A DNA stretch of 64,000 nt, taken from NCBI RefSeq assembly GCF_900091605.1, contig NZ_FMCQ01000013.1:62001-126000 (forward strand), in the 5' to 3' direction. Below, piece by piece: positions 44,885 to 52,836 of this stretch. A program made the translations under genes and the position numbers. The stretch is from Micromonospora tulbaghiae (lineage in GTDB: Bacteria; Actinomycetota; Actinomycetes; Mycobacteriales; Micromonosporaceae). The first letter of the stretch is position 1, and each line of letters opens with the position of its first letter. The notes beneath the pieces are model-generated. The model ran no database searches and was not told the DNA's origin. It saw only the letters and a program-made list of their open reading frames with translations.

Positions 44885-45686
44885 GCCCGGCGACTCCGCG
44901 CTTCCAGTACCCGGTGATCAGCGAGTCGAGGCGGCCGGCGCTCCAGGCACGCAGCGGCTTGATGTCGCCGGCCTCGCCGGCGGCGAAGAGGAACGTCCGC
45001 CCGGCCGGCAGCCGCAGCGACGTCACCTGCCGCGCGAGCGTGGACCCGGTGGCCCCGCGTACCAGCCACGCCACCGCCACCCCGTCGCGCGCGGCCAGCG
45101 GATAGTCCCGCTCGGCCGGGTCGTCGACCTCGGCGACCACGTGCGCCGACACGTCGGCCGGCGACTCCTCCAGCCAGCGTGCCACGGCCGGCAGGGCGGT
45201 GGCGTCGACGGCGAAGACGTAGTGGTCGTAGCTGTGCGGGAACGCCTTCGCCCCGGGCGGGCCGGCGATCGTCACCTCGTCGCCCACCGCCGCCGCCTCC
45301 GCCCACGCCGACGCGACGCCGCCTTCGTGCAGCACGAAGTCCAGGTCGATCTCGCCGGCGGCGGGATCGTGGCGGCGCACCGTGTACTTGCGGGTGGTCG
45401 GCAGCGGGCGCGGCCAGTCGAGCATGCCCCGCCCGTCCGGGACGGGGTCGCGGCGGGTGCCGTCCGGGTCGGGGAAGACGAGCTTGACGTGGTCGTCCGC
45501 CTGGTAGGTGTGGAAGCCGGCGAGGGCCGGGCCGCCGAGGGTCAGCCGCAGCATGCGCGGGGTCAGCCGCCGCCGGGCGACGACCCGGACCCGGCGTACC
45601 CCGATCGGGTAGCCGATCCGGACCGTCCCACTGCCTGCGCGGTGGTGGGCGGCGACCCGGCCCCCCGGGTCGTGGCGATCGATCAT
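44874..45686 (-). CDS. siderophore-interacting protein (FAD ferric-siderophore reductase)
   Basis: 270 residues from ATG 45686, overlapping the binding-protein stop (ATGA). The FAD-binding part has RLTPRMLRLTLGGPALAGF, then PTTRKYTVRRHDP, and the NAD(P)H half has FAVDATALPAVARWLEE and FLFAAGEAGDIKPLRAW. These are the ViuB/YqjH signatures. It releases iron in the cytoplasm by reducing the imported ferric siderophore. Confidence 0.92.
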   Translation of the reverse strand: MIDRHDPGGRVAAHHRAGSGTVRIGYPIGVRRVRVVARRRLTPRMLRLTLGGPALAGFHTYQADDHVKLVFPDPDGTRRDPVPDGRGMLDWPRPLPTTRKYTVRRHDPAAGEIDLDFVLHEGGVASAWAEAAAVGDEVTIAGPPGAKAFPHSYDHYVFAVDATALPAVARWLEESPADVSAHVVAEVDDPAERDYPLAARDGVAVAWLVRGATGSTLARQVTSLRLPAGRTFLFAAGEAGDIKPLRAWSAGRLDSLITGYWKRGVAGLED

Positions 45687-46684
45687 CGGTTCAGCAGCGG
45701 CGCGAATGCCTTGTCGATCGAGTCGAGCGTCCTGAGGGCCGACTCGTACGTGGCCGCCTCCGTGTACTGCAGCCCGAACACCCGGCCCGCCTGGACCGCC
45801 GGCAGGTTCTTCCACAGCGCGGAGTCGAGCACCTGCTGCACCGCCTCGGCGGGCGTGCCGTCGGGCTGGAGCGTGTACGTGATCGCGTCGGCCTCGCCGA
45901 GGCTCTTCGGCAGCTCCTCAATCGCCGGGTACTCGGTGACGTCGAGCCCGCCGCCGCCCTTCTCCTTGACCTCGCCGTAGTAGGTCACGCCCGCGTCCTG
46001 GGCGATGTTGGTGCCCCACGACCCGGCGAACTCGCGGTGGAAGGTGCCCTTGGCGATCTCGCCGTAGCTGCCCACGTGCCCGAACCTCAGGCCCGCGAGG
46101 GCGGTGCCGTACTTGTCCTTCAGCTCCGCGGCCTTCTTGTCGTACGCCTGCTTGGCCGCCTCGAAGTTCGCCCCGCGACCGGCGGCGTCGGACTGCCGGC
46201 GGGACAGCTCGCGCCACGCGGCGGGCGTGGTGGGGCCGATCGCGACGACCGGCGCGATGCTCTCCAGCCGCTTCATGTCGAGGCTGCCGAGGGCCGGCTT
46301 CGGCACCCCGATCACGATGAGGTCCGGCTTCGCCGCGGCGACGGCCTCGTAGTTGGTCTCGGCGGCGGCCTCGCCGGCGACCTTCGGCAGCCGCTCGTAG
46401 GTGGCCCGGTCCTCCTCGGTCATCAGCGCCAGGCCGCGCTTCCAACTGGAGATCCCCACCAGGGCGGCGTCCGCCTCGATCAGGACCGGCACCGCGTAGC
46501 CGGTGGCGACGACGCGCTTGGGGTCGGCCGGGATCGTGATCTCACCGTTGTCGGCGGCGAAGACGCGGGTCGCGGCGTCGCCGGACTCGGCGGCGGAGTC
46601 GCCGCCGTCGGAGCCGCAACCGGTGACCACGGCGAGCGTCACCGCGGCGGCGGCGATCACGCGCCAGTGCTGTCGTACGGACAT
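45683..46684 (-). CDS. siderophore-binding lipoprotein (FhuD/FecB type)
   Basis: 333 residues from ATG 46684 with GAAGGAA upstream. The N-terminus is a lipoprotein signal with lipobox VVTGC at about residues 19-23. The mature protein has the periplasmic-binding fold: RVVATGYAVPVLIEADAALVG, YEAVAAAKPDLIVIG and IAPVVAIGPT. It captures the ferric siderophore outside the membrane and hands it to the permeases. First gene of the operon. An iron box lies 52 bases upstream. Confidence 0.93.
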   Translation of the reverse strand: MSVRQHWRVIAAAAVTLAVVTGCGSDGGDSAAESGDAATRVFAADNGEITIPADPKRVVATGYAVPVLIEADAALVGISSWKRGLALMTEEDRATYERLPKVAGEAAAETNYEAVAAAKPDLIVIGVPKPALGSLDMKRLESIAPVVAIGPTTPAAWRELSRRQSDAAGRGANFEAAKQAYDKKAAELKDKYGTALAGLRFGHVGSYGEIAKGTFHREFAGSWGTNIAQDAGVTYYGEVKEKGGGGLDVTEYPAIEELPKSLGEADAITYTLQPDGTPAEAVQQVLDSALWKNLPAVQAGRVFGLQYTEAATYESALRTLDSIDKAFAPLLNR

Positions 46685-46735
46685 GTGCCAGTTCCTTCGG
46701 GGTCTCAACACAGAGGTGCAGCCCCGCTGGGCTGC

Positions 46736-46754
46736 AGAGCTTAGGCTAGCCTTA
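46736..46754. promoter_or_regulatory. iron box (IdeR/DmdR1-type operator)
   Basis: AGAGCTTAGGCTAGCCTTA matches the actinobacterial IdeR consensus (T-T-A-G-G-T-T-A-G-G-C-T-A-A-C-C-T-A-A, from memory) at 14 of 19 positions, with a palindromic A-G-G-C-T-A-G-C-C-T core. It lies between the divergent siderophore lipoprotein gene and the AraC gene, so both may be repressed when iron is plentiful. Confidence 0.7.
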
Positions 46755-46813
46755 CTCGCGCGGGCGGAATGTCGCCCAGAGGTCAACCGATGTCGGGGAG
46801 AGGTCATAGCGTG

Positions 46814-47644
46814 ATGGTCACCGGCCCGATCACGGCGGATCCGGTCAGCTGCGAGGAGTTCGGCTACGGTCTCGGCCGCCCGGACGGCATCCTCGTACTG
46901 CGCTACCGGTCGGTGACCCGGCTGGCGTTCGCCGAGAACCGCGAGGACTTCCTGCACCAGTTCTACTGGTCACCCGACGGTCTGCTCTCCGCCCGCCACG
47001 GTCCGCACACGACCTTCCTCGGACCGGACGAGGTCTTCTGGGTGCACCGGGGCGTCACCCACGAGGTGCACGCGGCGGACCGGCAGACGGTGTACCGCAT
47101 CTGCCTGCGCGAGGTGCCCGCCGCCCTCGACGGGCTGCGGGCCGGCGTCGCCGCCATCGACGCCGAGGCCGCTGGGCTCGTCCTGGCACTGACCACCCCG
47201 GGGTACGACGAACGCGACGCCCCCGCCGCCCGCAGCCGCGTCATGGCCGGGCTCGCTCCCCGATCCGGCCCCGACGACCGGCAGCCCGGCGGTACGGGCG
47301 TCGCGGTGGCGGTCGCCACGGCACTGGCCCGCGACCCGGGTGACACCACAGGGCTCGCCGAGTGGGCGGACCGCCTGCACGTCAGCGTCAAGACGCTGCA
47401 ACGCGACTTCGACCGCGAGTTCGGCATGTCGTACTCGCAGTGGCGCACGAAGCTGCGCCTGCGCGCGTCGCTGGCGCTGCTGGAGACCCGGCCGGTCGGT
47501 GAGGTCGCCCGCCGGATCGGGTACGCCAGCCCGTCCGCGTTCATCTCCGCCTTCGCCCGGGAGTACGGCTACACGCCCGGTCGCGCCGCCGCGATGCGGC
47601 GTACCGCCGACATCCCCGCGCCCCGCGCGGCGCGAACCTCCTGA
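46814..47644 (+). CDS. AraC-family regulator of the siderophore locus
   Basis: 276 residues from ATG 46814 (GTG 46811 is equally possible, GGGGAGAGG upstream). A cupin-like sensor part comes first (about 1-150: GILVLRYRSVTRLAF, HHTTFLGPDEVFWVHRG-like segment). The C-terminal pair of helix-turn-helices is WADRLHVSVKTLQRDFDREF and VARRIGYASPSAFISAFARE, YGYTPGRAA. It is divergent from the uptake operon and likely activates it when the siderophore is present. Confidence 0.9.
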   Translation: MVTGPITADPVSCEEFGYGLGRPDGILVLRYRSVTRLAFAENREDFLHQFYWSPDGLLSARHGPHTTFLGPDEVFWVHRGVTHEVHAADRQTVYRICLREVPAALDGLRAGVAAIDAEAAGLVLALTTPGYDERDAPAARSRVMAGLAPRSGPDDRQPGGTGVAVAVATALARDPGDTTGLAEWADRLHVSVKTLQRDFDREFGMSYSQWRTKLRLRASLALLETRPVGEVARRIGYASPSAFISAFAREYGYTPGRAAAMRRTADIPAPRAARTS

Positions 47645-47677
47645 TCAGCCCGCCGGAACGGTGGCGCTGTCACGTGC

Positions 47678-48931
47678 TCACCTCATGGTGGCCTTCGGGG
47701 CGCCGTTGCCCGGGTCGATCCGGGCCGGACCGGCGGCCGAGGGGCGGATGTCGAAGTCGAAGATCTCGGTGGGCAGGTAGACGGTCGCGCACGAGTTGGG
47801 GATGTCCACCACGCCGGAGAGCCGGCCCTCGATCGGTGCGGCGCCGAGCAGCAGGTACGCCTGCTCCGGCTGGTAGCCGAACCGGGTCAGGTAGTCGATG
47901 GCGTGCAGGCAGGCGCGCTGGTACGCGAGCTGCGAGTCGAGGTACCGCTGTTCGCCGTCGAGGGTGACGGAGATGCCGGAGAAGGCCAGCCACTGGCTGA
48001 ACTGCGGCGGGGTGTCACCCGGAATGAAGATCGCGTTCTCGGCGACGCCGTACGTCTGCATGCCGTTCTTGATCAGGTCTACGTGCAGGTCGACGAAGCC
48101 GCCCATCTCGATGGCGCCGCAGAAGGTGATCTCCCCGTCGCCCTGGGAGAAGTGCAGGTCGCCGACGGACAGGTTGGCTCCCGGCAGGTACACCGGGTAG
48201 AAGACCCGGCTGCCGACGGTGAAGTTCTTGATGTCCTGGTTCCCGCCGTTCTCCCGCGGCGGAGCGGTACGCGCCGCCTCCGCGGCCACCCGGTCGAAGT
48301 CGGCGCCGGCGAGGCCGCCGAGGATCGCGTCCTGCGGCTCGGGGGGCAGGGCCAGGGGCGGCACCCGGTCGGGCGCGGTGGCGATCAGCGCACCCTCCCG
48401 CCGGTTCCAGGTGGCCAGCAGCGACGCGGACGGGGCGGTGCCCATCAGCCCCGGGTGGGAGATCCCGGTGAACGAGACCCCGGGGATGTGCCGGGAGGTG
48501 GCCTTGCGGCCGGTGAAGTCCCAGACCGCCTTGTAGGCGTCGGGGAACTGCTCGGTCAGGAAGCCGCCGCCGTTGCCGGTCGGGAAGATGCCTGTGTAGC
48601 CCCAGCCCTGGCCGGCCAGCGGACCGGACTCCTGCGGGATCGGGCCCATGTCGAGGATGTCGACCATGAGCAGGTCGCCCGGCTCTGCGCCCTCGACTGC
48701 GAACGGGCCGCTGAGGGCGTGGACCCGGGTCAGCGGAGCGTCCCGGATGTCTTCGGCGGAGTCGTCGTTGTGAATCGCGCCGTCGAACCACTCGCGGCAG
48801 TGCACGCGGAAGGACTGTCCGGGCCGTACCGTCGCCACGGGCGGGATGTCGGGATGCCAGCGGTTGTGCCCGACCTTCTCCTGGTCGGTGAACCTCTTGG
48901 CGGAGTCGAGGGGGAACAGCAGTTCAGGCAC
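47678..48931 (-). CDS. fmdA: formamidase (acetamidase/formamidase family)
   Basis: 417 residues, the normal length for FmdA. Motifs: PGQSFRVHCREWFDGAIHND, GPFAVEGAEPGDLLMVDIL, GWGYTGIFPTGNGGGFL, GISHPGLMG and SQGDGEITFCGAIEMGG. It hydrolyses formamide to formate and ammonia in the cytoplasm, which supplies nitrogen. It lies 21 bases after the fmdB-like gene on the same strand, as in other formamidase operons. Confidence 0.93.
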   Translation of the reverse strand: MPELLFPLDSAKRFTDQEKVGHNRWHPDIPPVATVRPGQSFRVHCREWFDGAIHNDDSAEDIRDAPLTRVHALSGPFAVEGAEPGDLLMVDILDMGPIPQESGPLAGQGWGYTGIFPTGNGGGFLTEQFPDAYKAVWDFTGRKATSRHIPGVSFTGISHPGLMGTAPSASLLATWNRREGALIATAPDRVPPLALPPEPQDAILGGLAGADFDRVAAEAARTAPPRENGGNQDIKNFTVGSRVFYPVYLPGANLSVGDLHFSQGDGEITFCGAIEMGGFVDLHVDLIKNGMQTYGVAENAIFIPGDTPPQFSQWLAFSGISVTLDGEQRYLDSQLAYQRACLHAIDYLTRFGYQPEQAYLLLGAAPIEGRLSGVVDIPNSCATVYLPTEIFDFDIRPSAAGPARIDPGNGAPKATMR

Positions 48932-48952
48932 GGCGTTGAGCCCTTCTCGTGG

Positions 48953-49231
48953 TCACCATCGCGGCAGGCGGGCATGGGCCGGGTTCGTCGAGCGGCGTAC
49001 CGGGCGACGACCGGGTACCCGCCCGACCACCTCCGGTTGTTCCGCGCTGCGCTCGGTCCGGTCCATGGCCTCGCGCAGCGCCGCCGGCATGCGGCCCAGC
49101 CGGGGCGCGGCGAACACCCGCGTCGCCGGGTTCCCGCACCGGGGACAGTTCGTCGACGGGCCCGCGGCACCGACCGGCAGCGTGACGTCGAAGTTGCCGT
49201 CCTGCTGGCAGCGGTACTCGAAGGTGGCCAT
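48953..49231 (-). CDS. fmdB: FmdB-type zinc-ribbon protein
   Basis: 92 residues. The N-terminal zinc ribbon of FmdB begins MATFEYRCQQDGNFDVTLP and continues NCPRCGNPATRVFAAP. The first knuckle reads C-Q-Q-D where C-x-x-C is normal, so one zinc ligand is missing or replaced by Asp. The tail (residues 50-92) is Arg/Pro-rich without structure. FmdB is thought to regulate formamidase expression. Confidence 0.85.
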   Translation of the reverse strand: MATFEYRCQQDGNFDVTLPVGAAGPSTNCPRCGNPATRVFAAPRLGRMPAALREAMDRTERSAEQPEVVGRVPGRRPVRRSTNPAHARLPRW

Positions 49232-49444
49232 CGCCGTTCCCGTCTGGGCCTCTCGTGCGTGCGGGTGGCCGTTCCGCGGCGACTCACCCCGTCTTCCCGA
49301 TTGTGGGCGATCAGCGGCAGAAGCGGCGCAAAACGACGAATGAGGCGGAACTTCCGCCCTCGCGGCGAGCCGGCTGGGCCGCCGCGCCGACCGAGTCGTG
49401 AGATACGTTGGCGATCATCGATGGGTTGACCGCATCGTCGACGT

Positions 49445-50623
49445 ATGGCATCCGTCTGTTCGTCCTCGCTGTTCCGCCGCCTGCGGCCGGGTCTGCCGGC
49501 CGCAGGCGTGCTGGCCACGGCGGTGCTCGCAACCGCGCTGACCGCCGCGCCGTCGGCCGGCGCCGGCACCGCGTATCCCCAGGTCGCGCCGGCGCCCGGC
49601 GGCGCCGCGGCCTTCGCGGCGGAGCCGACCGGGACCGCGCCGCCGCCGCCCACGTCGACGCCGAGCACGCCCAGCACCACGCCGTTCCCGCCGAGCGCGC
49701 CCACGAACCTGACCGCCACCCAGGTACGGAGCACGTCGGTCACCCTCACCTGGACGGCCGCCACGCGCGGCTGCTGCCTCGTCGTCGGGTACGACATCAC
49801 GTACTACCAGGCGTTCGACGACGTGGTGTACGGCGTCAGCCTCGGCGACGTCACCACCGCCACGATCACCACCTACATCCAGCCCGGCCGGCAGTACTCG
49901 TTCCGGGTGTCCGCCCGCGACGGCGACGGCCGCCGTTCGCCCGCCACCGACGCGCTGACGGTGGTCACGCCGGTGACGGACACCGGCCCGGACACCACCC
50001 CGCCGAGCGCACCGCAGAACCTGACAGTCGGCGAGGTGACCGCCTCGACCGCCACGCTGTCCTGGTCGCCGTCGAGCGACAACACCGGCGTGCTCGGGTA
50101 CAACGTCTACCGGTTCGACGGCTGGTACACCTCGACGCTCGTCGCCACCGTGCCGGGCACGACGTACACGGCACCGCTGCCCGCGCCGACGCCGCTGCGC
50201 ACCCTGTACTACGTGCGGGCCCGGGACGCGGCCGGCAACGTGTCGATCGCGTCCAACACCGTCACCGTGCCCACGACGACCACACCGCCGCCCCCGCCGC
50301 CCTCGACCTGCCGGGTGACCTACCGGAACCAGTCCGAGTGGCCCGGAGGTTTCGTCGCCGCGGTGACGGTCCAGAACACCGGGACGGCGCCGGTCGACGG
50401 CTGGATCGTCACCTTCAGCTTCCCCGGTGACCAGCAGGTCACCACCGCGTGGAACGCCACCGTCGGCCAGACCGGTGCCGCCGTGACCGCCCGCAACGCC
50501 GACTGGAACCGCGTCATCGCGCCGAACGGATCCGCGACCTTCGGCTTCCAGGGGCGCTGGAGCGCGAGCGACGCGCCGCCGACCGGCTTCTCGCTCAACG
50601 GCGCCCCCTGCACTGTCGGCTGA
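49445..50623 (+). CDS. secreted FN3-FN3-CBM2 protein without a catalytic domain
   Basis: 392 residues from ATG 49445. Signal segment (about 12-40), a Thr/Pro linker (PPPPTSTPSTPSTTPFPPSA), two fibronectin-III domains (about 85-175 and 185-275), another Pro linker, and a C-terminal CBM2 (CRVTYRNQSEWPGGFVAAVT, TVGQTGAAVTARNADWN and GFSLNGAPC, with the end-to-end Cys pair). It would bind cellulose or a similar surface. Eleven bases separate it from a GH53 galactanase that lacks its own binding module. Confidence 0.88.
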   Translation: MASVCSSSLFRRLRPGLPAAGVLATAVLATALTAAPSAGAGTAYPQVAPAPGGAAAFAAEPTGTAPPPPTSTPSTPSTTPFPPSAPTNLTATQVRSTSVTLTWTAATRGCCLVVGYDITYYQAFDDVVYGVSLGDVTTATITTYIQPGRQYSFRVSARDGDGRRSPATDALTVVTPVTDTGPDTTPPSAPQNLTVGEVTASTATLSWSPSSDNTGVLGYNVYRFDGWYTSTLVATVPGTTYTAPLPAPTPLRTLYYVRARDAAGNVSIASNTVTVPTTTTPPPPPPSTCRVTYRNQSEWPGGFVAAVTVQNTGTAPVDGWIVTFSFPGDQQVTTAWNATVGQTGAAVTARNADWNRVIAPNGSATFGFQGRWSASDAPPTGFSLNGAPCTVG

Positions 50624-50634
50624 GAGGAAGTCTC

Positions 50635-51759
50635 GTGACCACACCCCACCGCCGCCGGACCCTGGCCGGGACCGTCACGGCCGTCGTCCTCGCCGCCACC
50701 ACCACATTCGGGGGTACGCCGGCGCCCGTCGCCGCCGCGAACACTCTCGGCATGCGGGGCGCCGACGTGTCGTCGTTGCAGCGCAGCCTGGACCTGGGCG
50801 CGAAGTACCACGACGCCAACGGGGTCGCCCGCGATCCGCTGGACATCCTCAAGTCCGTCGGCCTCAACTACGTCCGGCTGCGCGTCTGGAACAACCCGGC
50901 CAGCGGCTACAACAACAAGAGCAGGGTGCTGGCCCAGGCGCGCACGGCCAAGGCGAAGGGCCTCAAGGTGCTGATCGACTTCCACTACTCCGACACCTGG
51001 GCCGACCCCGGCAAGCAGTACAAGCCGGCCGCCTGGTCCGGGCACAGCCTCAGCCAGCTGCGCAACGACGTGTACGCCTTCACGTACGACGTCTGCGCCG
51101 CCCTGCGGGGGCAGGGCACCCTGCCGGACAGCGTGCAGATCGGCAACGAGATCAACGTCGGGATGCTGTGGAACGAGGGGAAGGTCGTCAACAACGACTT
51201 CGGCCCGCTGGCCGGCCTGCTGAAACAGGGCTACAACGCGGTGAAGGCCTGCGGCGGCGGTATCCCGGTGATGATCCATACCGCGAACGCCGACAGCAAC
51301 GCCAACGCCCGGTGGTTCTACGACGGCATCCGCGCCCAGGGCGTGCAGTGGGACATGACGGCCCTGTCCTACTACTGCATGTGGCACGGCAGCCTGGCGA
51401 ACCTCTACAACAACATCGTCGACCTGCGCGGCCGCTACGGGAAGCCGGTGGTGATCGTGGAGACCGCGTACCCCTTCACCCGGGACGACGCGGACGGCCA
51501 GCCGAACGTCATCGGCGACGCGACCTGCGACGGCATCAGCGCGACGTGGGCCGGGCAGGCCCAGCAGTTCGACTGGGTCCAGAACACCGCCCGCAACGCC
51601 GGCGCGATCGGGGTCTTCTACTGGGAACCCACCTGGTACGCCGTCCCCGGCAACGGCTGGGATCCGGCGGACATCAACGGCACCGGGAACGGGTGGGACA
51701 ACATGGCCGTCTTCGACTGGTTCGGGCGGGTGAACCCGGGGGTGCGCTGGACGCCCTGA
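50635..51759 (+). CDS. secreted GH53 arabinogalactan endo-beta-1,4-galactanase
   Basis: 374 residues from GTG 50635 with GAGAGGAAG upstream. Signal peptide about 1-34 (TVTAVVLAATTTFGGTPAPVAAA). The GH53 barrel shows RGADVSSLQRSL, YVRLRVWNNP, LIDFHYSDTWADPGKQ, the acid/base Glu in QIGNEINVGMLW, and the nucleophile Glu in VIVETAYPFT. The end GVFYWEPTWY is also typical. It cuts beta-1,4-galactan side chains of pectin outside the cell. A single catalytic domain, with no CBM. Confidence 0.95.
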   Translation: MTTPHRRRTLAGTVTAVVLAATTTFGGTPAPVAAANTLGMRGADVSSLQRSLDLGAKYHDANGVARDPLDILKSVGLNYVRLRVWNNPASGYNNKSRVLAQARTAKAKGLKVLIDFHYSDTWADPGKQYKPAAWSGHSLSQLRNDVYAFTYDVCAALRGQGTLPDSVQIGNEINVGMLWNEGKVVNNDFGPLAGLLKQGYNAVKACGGGIPVMIHTANADSNANARWFYDGIRAQGVQWDMTALSYYCMWHGSLANLYNNIVDLRGRYGKPVVIVETAYPFTRDDADGQPNVIGDATCDGISATWAGQAQQFDWVQNTARNAGAIGVFYWEPTWYAVPGNGWDPADINGTGNGWDNMAVFDWFGRVNPGVRWTP

Positions 51760-51780
51760 CGGGTCGGCCGGCGCACCCCC
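51738..51780. terminator. hairpin overlapping the galactanase stop, between convergent genes
   Basis: GGGGGTGCGC (51738-51747) pairs with GCGCACCCCC (51771-51780), a ten-pair stem with a 23-base loop. It spans the stop codon of the galactanase and ends five bases before the end of the DoxX gene on the other strand. Confidence 0.6.
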
Positions 51781-51784
51781 CCGC

Positions 51785-52189
51785 TCAGCGCTCGAGGAGC
51801 CGGCGAATCGAGTGCCGGCGGCCCCACGCGATGAACACGAACAGTGCGAACAGCAGCACCGGTGTGAGCACCAGCGCGCCGCCGTCCAGGATGAACGCCT
51901 GGGTGACGGCGGCGCCGACCATGAGCAGCGCGAGCCCGACGGCGGCCAGACCGGCGAGCCGCGGCACCAGCAGCCCGATGCCACCGGCCAGTTCCAGCAG
52001 GCCGACGAAATACCGGAACCAGGGCGCGGCGCCCATGTCCTCGAAGGTCTGGACGGCGTTCGTCTCGCCGAACAGCTTGGGACCGGCCGAGGCGACGATG
52101 AGGAAGACGCCGAGGAAGCCCTGGAGCACCCACAACGTGCGGTGCAGCCCACGGGCGACGGGCGGGGGAGTGGTGTCGGCGACGGTCAT
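51785..52189 (-). CDS. DoxX-family membrane protein
   Basis: 134 residues from ATG 52189 (MTVADTT). Four membrane helices (VLQGFLGVFLIVASAGPKLF, YFVGLLELAGGIGLLVP, LAAVGLALLMVGAAVTQAFI, LTPVLLFALFVFIAWG) with the F-E-D-M-G / L-E-L-x-G-G-I-G-L-L pattern of DoxX proteins. Function uncertain, often linked to redox or thiol stress. Confidence 0.85.
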   Translation of the reverse strand: MTVADTTPPPVARGLHRTLWVLQGFLGVFLIVASAGPKLFGETNAVQTFEDMGAAPWFRYFVGLLELAGGIGLLVPRLAGLAAVGLALLMVGAAVTQAFILDGGALVLTPVLLFALFVFIAWGRRHSIRRLLER

Positions 52190-52292
52190 GGTTCTCGTCC
52201 CTTCTGGCGGTCGGCCGGTTTCCCGCATCCGATCGGATGCACCAGGTCAGACCGGTGGGGGCGCGCGAACTCATCGCTGATCGCGCGCACGG

Positions 52293-52631
52293 CTACCAGG
52301 CCTTGCCGCGGATCGGGGGCACGTCGAGATCGCGCCCGCCGCCCCGGTGCTCGGCGAGCAGCCGACGGCGGATCGAACGCCAGGCGACGCGTTCCTGGCG
52401 GCGGCCGAGCCGGCGGTACGCCTGGAAGGTGCAGAGCCGGCAGCCGCAGAGGTTCGGGGCCTGCGCCGACACCTCGCGGTAGCAGCGGGTGCGGATCCAC
52501 TGGGGCGAGGCGAGGAACTCGTCCAGGTCGCAGGCGCCCCAGTGGTGTCGGTGGATGTCGGTGAACCAGCGGCGCAGGTACGGATCCCGCTGCTGCACCC
52601 GCTCGGGTCGGTGAACGTCGGTACGGGCCAT
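52293..52631 (-). CDS. uncharacterised Arg/Cys-rich protein
   Basis: 112 residues from ATG 52631 (MARTDVHRPERVQQ) with GGAGGG about 12 bases upstream. A histidine-rich segment (WFTDIHRHHWGACDLDEFLA) precedes RTRCYREVSAQAPNLCGCRLC, whose cysteines could bind zinc. The tail is strongly basic. I do not recognise a named domain. The codon pattern is that of a gene. Confidence 0.55.
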   Translation of the reverse strand: MARTDVHRPERVQQRDPYLRRWFTDIHRHHWGACDLDEFLASPQWIRTRCYREVSAQAPNLCGCRLCTFQAYRRLGRRQERVAWRSIRRRLLAEHRGGGRDLDVPPIRGKAW

Positions 52632-52836
52632 GTGACGACCGCCCTCCGGCCGCCCGCGCACGGTGCGCGGGACTAACGCCTCTCTGGCACGCCGATCACC
52701 TCCCGTCGCCGGTGGACGCCCTCATTGTGCTGATCATGGAAGGGGTCCCGCATCCGGTTTCCGAGGTCCGGCACGTGGGCCGATCAGCCGAGGGGATTTG
52801 CCGACGCGGCGCAGGTGCGACACGCCGGAGGGCGCG

